From assembly GCF_050624435.1 (NCBI RefSeq), contig NC_134546.1, positions 76,859,700 to 76,923,699 of the forward strand: a stretch of DNA of 64,000 bases, written 5' to 3'. Of the stretch, positions 58,601-64,000 are shown piece after piece. The notes under the pieces were generated by a model. It saw only the letters and a program-made list of their open reading frames with translations, ran no database searches and was not told the origin of the DNA. This DNA comes from Tenrec ecaudatus (lineage: Eukaryota; Chordata; Mammalia; Afrosoricida; Tenrecidae). The first letter of the stretch is position 1. Every line of letters begins with the position of its first letter. Both the position numbers and the translations under genes were made by a program.

Positions 58601-61384
58601 CTCTTGAGCAACCTCTTGTCCACTGTTTGCCTTGTGTTTTGATTACAAATTGTCCCCGCCCCTCACTAACATTTAAAATTGCACATGTGTCTGAATTTTA
58701 TAGGTGCATATTGATTTAAATAGTTTTATTTAATTTTAATACAAATGTAATTCAATAATTAATATAATTTAAATTTCACCTTATTTCTATTTCTGCTCTC
58801 AGGAGACACTTATGCACCATGCTAGGAGGACGCTGAGTCAAAGGAGAGGTCGAGGTTCTGGAACAAGTGCTTAACCCTCAGGCCAAATGTATTCCGGGCC
58901 TCCAGCCAAGGCAGCTTGGCAGACCTATGGAAGTGCCTTCTTGGAAGAAGGGTCACTATTCATGTATAAGATTTTCAAACAGGCATGACATGGATTCTGG
59001 GATGAAACCTTCTCCTCCATGCTATTTCTCAGTCATAATATCAGAAAAACAAAACACTGTACTGCAAAGTTTTACTGTACAACAGTCTACAACTAGAGCA
59101 AATACATTTACATTTTCCTTGGAGCCATTCATCCTATCATTTCCACATTTCAGAATGTTGGGAATACTTAGTGGGCAGAACATCTGAATCTAGAGATCCA
59201 TGTGTTGCTTCTTCAGAGTGCAGCGAGAATTTATGAGCCCATTCAGCATATGGGTAACATAATTAGTGTGCAAGTTATGTGCACAGAGATAGTGTCAACA
59301 AATTTACACTTAAGAAGGGTCATTCTAACCTCTGTCATAGGACTAGCTTAGACAATCATGGGATTCACATTCAGAGACGCAGGTGACCTAGACTAGTGTG
59401 CAGCCACATCACAGTGTGATCCTTAAGTTGTCCTGCCAGCCAGCAGCATCAGATGTTATGAGTTGAATGTGTGCTGGAATGACCAGGTTCACTCAATGCC
59501 ATACCAGAATGTATGTGGAAACTGAATGACTCCAATGATCTTCAACTGAAAACTATCATCATATTATTTTATTGAAATCCTGAATTTTAGTGAACCTCGT
59601 GAATGTTCTTTTGCAAAGCATTTGCATTTTCTCCTCAGCAAATTCTAGCTCAGAAAAGACCAGGACCCTGTGCTTGGACTTCCACATTTGTAAAAAATAT
59701 ATATTAATTTAGAGATATACAGACAGTTTAATCATTCAGTAAATGAGTGGTGTCAACTGTAAGACTGGAGAAAATGCTTGTCAGAGTGGATATCAATGAT
59801 AAAGAAATATTAATGGGAAGTGAGCATTATAAATGCATATTTAAAGATAGTACTACTGAGTTCATGGTTAATAATATGCAAATGATTCAAAAATCAGATA
59901 ATCTGTGAGTTGGGTAATAAATTCAAGGTTGATATTTCTGCAGTTATCAAGGGGTCATACCTACAGCACAAATAGAGAGGCAGACTTTGGTTGTAAATGA
60001 TCAAATTTCAGGTGAGCCAGAGTCACCTGGGTAAAGAATAGTTAAACTGCCTATGGTCCTTCCTAAAATGTCAGGACCTGAATGGACCTCATTTAACCCA
60101 GAGTGCCTTTGTGTCTCAAACCGGTGTATTTTAGTTCAGGGTCTGTAATACTGTTTTGGGGTCTTACTCTTATATTGCCCTGACTATTAAACAACTCTTC
60201 CCCCCTCCCTGCTCTGCTGTATCTCTACACGTGAAGTCATGACACCTGACTGGTCTGCACTCTTCTGAACGCTCCTGCCAACCAAAGTTCTCCTCTCTTC
60301 AGAATCTTGCTTTTCTCGCAGAGTTAAAACCTTATCTTGTCTGGGGACCAACTTTTCTGGTTGGCAACTTCTTTCCTGAAACACGATGGCACTTGACTCA
60401 CTTGACTTACACTGTGGTTTTCCTTAGCCATCAGGCACTGGGATGCAGTGATGGTGTTGCTCATAAGAGCAGTGGGGTTTGTGATGATCATGGCCAAGTT
60501 GGGAAATACCTGGCTGATGAACATTAGTAGGAGACCAATGCCTACTGCAGACATCCTGCCAGAGGCCTCAGGACATCTGTGCATTAATAAAATACAGGGA
60601 CAAGAGTGAAGGACAGCCTCTGGCCCCAGCTTACCGCTGCCTGACCTTAGGAATATGGTCTGAAGTGCACCCACCAACACAAGAGCCATTTCCTCAAGCA
60701 TTTGTGAGTTTCTGTTGGACATTGCTACAACTCCCAGAGCCCAGAAACATGAGGAAATATACTCAAGGAAAGAGGGGGTGGAAAAGGGCACTGAAAGTCA
60801 TCATGGAAGAGGTGGATATTTGAGACATCATCAATCCCCAGCTCCTCGGGACCAGCCTGGTATTAATTCTTATAAAACATATATCTATCACATATGAAAA
60901 TGACCAAGGACTTTGAGAAGGTGACTAAGTGGAATCAGTGTATAAAAAAGCAATGTGTTTGGAGAGTGTGAGGTAACGGAGACACTGTGGGATAGACCTG
61001 ATGGTTTCAAGGAACTCCATACTGCCCAGTCTCTGAAGCACAGGATATACGGGAGCCTCAGTCAGGGTAGGAGCAATGAAGGGCTGGAGGGAAAGAATAC
61101 TGGGCTCAGGCATGCTGGGCTGTCCTTTGACTATTCACAGACACCTCCTAGGAAAAGTGCTTTCATTGCAGACTGACACAGAGATGAGTTCAAAAGAAGA
61201 ATTTCCCTACAATGGCCTCAGAGGAAACAAAGGAGCCTCTATTTATAAATAAGAACAGGGATCCCTCCTATGAAAATCATTCTTCAGGCACTAGGTTAAA
61301 ATCCCAGCCTTGGGCACTGAAGCCTATCAGTTCTCTTCTGACAGGGCTGGGGGTCTCTTGGGATAGCACAGCTGTGGTCTAAAG
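58601..61384. other. Unassigned intergenic upstream of V6
   Basis: No recognised exon. A 155-codon minus frame at 60324-60791 has hydrophobic runs but no family resemblance. The nearest octamer-like ATGCAAAT (about 59876) is 1.5 kb upstream of V6, too far to be its promoter. A TATTTATAAATAAG stretch near 61238 is the only TATA-like feature near V6. Confidence 0.4.
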
Positions 61385-61824
61385 ATGCTTTTGCTATGTG
61401 TTCTCCTGTACCTGGTGACAGTTCCCCAAGGTGAGGGTCTCAGATATCAGTGTGGAATCTGGGGATGGTTGTGAATGCAAGTAACTAATAGAAACCAATT
61501 ATCTTCATTTACAGGTGTCCTGTCCCAGGTGAAGCTTCAGGAGTCGGGTCCAGGACTGGTGAAGCACTCTCAGAAGCTGTCCCTCACCTGAACTGTCTCT
61601 GGTTTCTCCATCACAAGCAGTGGTTACCTCTGGAATTGGATCCGCCAGACCTCGGGGAAGGGGCTGCAGTGGATGGGATGGATATGGTATGATGGCGATA
61701 CAATTTATAACCCATCCTTCCAAAGCCGACTCTCCATCACCAGAGACACATCTAAGAATCAGTTCTCCCTGCAGCTGAGCTCTGTGACTGCTGAGGACAC
61801 TGCTGTGTATTACTGTGCAAGAAG
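61385..61824 (+). pseudogene. IGHV: VH4-like (clan II) IGHV segment V6 with a single stop
   Basis: Leader exon 61385-61430 (MLLLCVLLYLVTVPQ, ATG intact) has donor GTGAGG at 61431. Acceptor ACAG is at 61511-61514 and the V exon begins at 61515. FR1 starts at CAG 61526 (QVKLQESGPGLVK). TGA 61589-61591 occupies codon 22, where the conserved Cys (TGT/TGC) belongs. After it the frame is open to the end: [19 protein letters not shown], a [17 protein letters not shown]2, [19 protein letters not shown], and [11 protein letters not shown]. Leader, splice sites and RSS are all intact, so this stop is the only lesion seen. Clan II membership is clear from QESGPGLVK and KNQFSL. Confidence 0.93.
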
Positions 61825-61863
61825 CACAGTGAGGGGAAGTCAGTGTGAGCCCAGACACAAACC
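61825..61863 (+). other. RSS of V6 (23-bp spacer)
   Basis: Heptamer CACAGTG is at 61825-61831, a 23-bp spacer at 61832-61854, and nonamer ACACAAACC at 61855-61863. The heptamer is perfect and the nonamer one base from ACAAAAACC. This is the best RSS in the window. Confidence 0.92.
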
Positions 61864-62127
61864 TCCCCTGCAGGGAAGTCACTGGACAGCAGGGGGGGGG
61901 GTGCAGGACGCACTGAATACAGACATCCAGTCCTAGGCAGACACAGATGGATGACACCATATCATGTTGGAATTAAGGCTTCCTCTGTTAGATCTCAGCA
62001 TCCCCAGGGAAAATTTTGCCTTATCTTTTTTGTCTAAATTTTTCCTTCTCAATGAAGGCTTGAGGAGCTACTTTCTCTCTTTGAAGTAGAAATACAAAAT
62101 TCACCATGAGACTTTACTATCTTCTTT

Positions 62128-62690
62128 GTTAAAACATTTTATATTTTATTAAATCATTTTATTGGGAGTGTTGTACAACTCTTACCACTATCCATCCATC
62201 CATCCATCCATCCATCCATCCATCCATGATGAATCACAGTTGTATATTTGTTGCCAAGATCATTCTCAAAATACTTGCTTTCTACTTGAGCCCTTGATAT
62301 CAACTCCTCATTTTCCTCCTCCATCCTTGCTCCCCACTCCCTCATGAACACTTGATAATTTATAAATTATTATTGTTTTGTCGTATCTTACACAATCCAA
62401 CATCTCCCTTCACCCAGTCTTCTGTAGTCCATCCCCCATGGAAGAGGTTTTATGTAGATCTTTGTAATCGGTTCCCTCTTTCTACCCCACCCTTGATCCA
62501 CCCTCTCGGTATTCCACTCTCACCACTGGTCCTGAAGGCATTATATGTCCTGGATTCCCTGTGTTTCCAGTTCCTATCTGGACCAGTGTACATCCTCTGG
62601 TCTGGCCAGATTTGTATGGTAGAATGGGGATCATGATAGTGGAGCAGAGGAAGCATTTAAGAACTAGAGGAACGTTGTATGATTTCATCA
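62128..62690 (-). mobile_element. Family A element, copy A13 (older, 3' part)
   Basis: It starts with AAATCATTTTATTGGG, an (ATCC)n microsatellite at 62191-62227, and the CTCAAAATACTTGC block. It continues to the GAGGAAGCATTTAAGAAC block. It has a single terminus and is diverged. Confidence 0.65.
62191..62227. repeat. (ATCC)n microsatellite in family A copy A13
   Basis: Perfect tetranucleotide array of about nine units. Confidence 0.95.
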
Positions 62691-62699
62691 TATCTTCTT

Positions 62700-63149
62700 T
62701 ATTATATATTTTTCTCTCAACAAACAGAACACCATAGACATTCTCATCCTACTTGTCACTGGAAAACTGTTGATATTGAAAGGAAAAACAGGCATGTCAA
62801 TACTCATGGGTGCAGTTCGCGGTTTTAAATACCCTGAGCTCAGACGGTGCATTGATCTCACAGTGCAGGGTCAGGTACTCTGAGCTGCCTCTCTGCATCA
62901 CTCCTTGACTCTGTGAGGTGTGAGTGACTGATGAGCTCTGTCTCAGAATATAATTGTTGTCACTTCTGGTGCTAACATAGTGCCATTCCCGTAATGATGC
63001 TACCCATTGTCTCCATTTCTCCAGAAATAAGAGTTCTGGGCATAGGGTGACCCCTGACTTGTGAGACAAAGTCAAATGAAATGTCCTGAAATGACTGGAG
63101 GACTTCTTTCTGAGATCATTCATTGAAGAGAACACTCATTGGAAGGACA
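62700..63149. other. Unassigned; minus-strand frame of 112 codons
   Basis: The minus frame at 62797-63135 is open but shows no conserved domain. I assign no function. Confidence 0.3.
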
Positions 63150-63470
63150 ACTTTGATCCCTCTAAAATGGCACATGTGTTACAAGAGCAGGACATTTCAA
63201 ATGAGTGTCTCAGAATGCTGGTTAGAAGTGGAGGTGATGAGACTTCTCCCCTGGTTTGAGCACGTCGTCAGGGAGACAAGTCCCTAGGAAAGAATGTCTC
63301 CTTGCACTGCAGTGTCAGCAACAAGAGGAGCATCCTCAATCAGGTGAATAGCCAGTGGTGCTAAAATGGTCTCACACATGGTGCAGGACCTGGAGATCAT
63401 TGTTATTGTTCTATTTTATACAGAGTCGCTATGAGTAAGCACTGACTCAATAGCACCTACCAACATCTCT
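63150..63470 (+). mobile_element. RTE/BovB-type LINE 3' end
   Basis: Remnants of the ORF end (a CAGAATGCTGGTTAGAAG block, CACGTCGTCAGGGAGACAAG) lead to the tail GAGTCGCTATGAGTAAGCAC that is shared with AfroSINE. Confidence 0.7.
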
Positions 63471-63694
63471 AATGGAGTGAGGGGCAGAAAACTGGAAGTA
63501 ATTTTGGAAGTAAAAGGAATTGCCTAAATTAACAATATACTAACTTACAACATATTGTTTTAACTTTATTTAGAAGTGTTAAAATGATTTAAAATTAAAT
63601 AAATCTGCCATTTCTAATTATTATAAAACGTAGAGGGATAACAGAAAACCGAGGCCAAGTGTAAGAAATAAATATAAAGGCTATAATGAAATAA

Positions 63695-63860
63695 GGAGCC
63701 ATGGTGACACAGTGGGTTTCGGGTCGGGCTGCTAACTGCGGGCTCAGCAGGTAGTAGAGCACTTCAGCCTCGCAACCCACAGGGCCCATTGTGCTCTACC
63801 CTGCAGGACTGTGATGACAGAGGATGGACTCAAGCCAGGGAGTTGGGGTTTGGTATAAAT
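63695..63860 (+). repeat. AfroSINE
   Basis: GGAGCCATGGTGACACAGTG opens the tRNA-derived head, and CGGGCTGCTAACTGCGGGCT and AACCCACAGGGCCCATTG follow in the usual order. The copy is near the right edge of the window and is followed by unassigned AT-rich sequence. Confidence 0.8.
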
Positions 63861-64000
63861 AACAGTAAATCATCAATGATTCCTTTATTCATTCCAATAA
63901 AAATTCCCATGTAACAAGGAAGAGCAAATGAACTTGCATCGGAGGAAATACAAATAAAACCTGTTTGCTCCCGATGAGATATTATTGCATTCTCAAATGA

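Noticed and set aside
59876..59883. ATGCAAAT as the V6 promoter octamer
   Set aside because: It lies about 1.5 kb upstream of the V6 leader, whereas functional VH octamers lie within about 100-150 bp of the leader.
60324..60791. 155-codon minus-strand open frame with hydrophobic runs
   Set aside because: No conserved motif or family resemblance, no splice or promoter context, and no repeat or gene neighbour that supports it. A frame of this length is expected by chance in 64 kb.
62797..63135. Minus-strand open frame with QWVAS, suggestive of an inverted VH exon
   Set aside because: No cysteine-tryptophan-cysteine framework order, no leader and no RSS on the minus strand. The short match is best explained by chance.

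Overview
This is mammalian germline DNA from an immunoglobulin heavy-chain variable (IGHV) region. All recognisable V segments lie on the + strand, and every one is a pseudogene or relic. Interspersed repeats point to an afrotherian: tRNA-derived AfroSINE copies and their RTE/BovB-type LINE partner are present, and one hAT element has the SPIN/URR1-type ends. Among afrotherians SPIN has been reported from tenrecs, so a tenrec such as Echinops is the best guess. This is an inference from repeats, not a proven species call. I see no intact protein-coding gene, tRNA, CRISPR array or operon.

Layout. 0-9 kb is repeats plus an ATP5MC2 processed pseudogene (about 1.2-1.8 kb). 9.5-11.7 kb holds a VH3-type pseudogene whose recombination signal (RSS) is split from the coding exon by a 564-bp insertion, and a second VH 3'-flank relic. 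12.67-15.40 kb is a collapsed class II (betaretrovirus-like) provirus with gag, pol and env remnants and one 3' LTR. 15.4-31.7 kb is mostly retroelements. It also holds a 28S rRNA relic abutting a histone H2B pseudogene, an isolated CpG-rich block (22.25-23.06 kb), a foldback inverted repeat, an interrupted SPIN-type transposon and a twin-primed LINE-like insertion. 31.7-36.1 kb carries KLHL7 and MANF retropseudogenes, the latter with a clear 16-bp target-site duplication. 36-45.4 kb is a dense pile of one LINE-like family. 46-62 kb is the main V cluster: VH1/VH7-like, a VH3 fragment, VH5-like, VH3, a decayed VH3, and a VH4-like segment disabled by one stop codon exactly at the disulfide cysteine.

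The dominant repeat, called family A here, makes up roughly a quarter of the window. Its copies end in a short A-rich tail after a fixed AATAAA-containing terminus, are truncated at variable 5' positions, and several have target-site duplications; one shows a 5' inversion typical of L1 twin priming. It was therefore mobilised by target-primed reverse transcription. Two structural changes define subfamilies: a tandem duplication of an internal module of about 250 bp, and a tandem duplication of the 3' terminus. Family A, read on the strand opposite to its A-tail, gives rise to many similar long open frames that should not be annotated as genes.

The V segments do not form an operon. Each is an independent unit of octamer promoter, leader exon, short intron, V exon and 23-bp-spacer RSS, and several pseudogenes keep parts of this apparatus. 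Coordinates of V exons, leader exons and RSS were read directly. Family names rest on my knowledge of IGHV framework sequences, without a database search.
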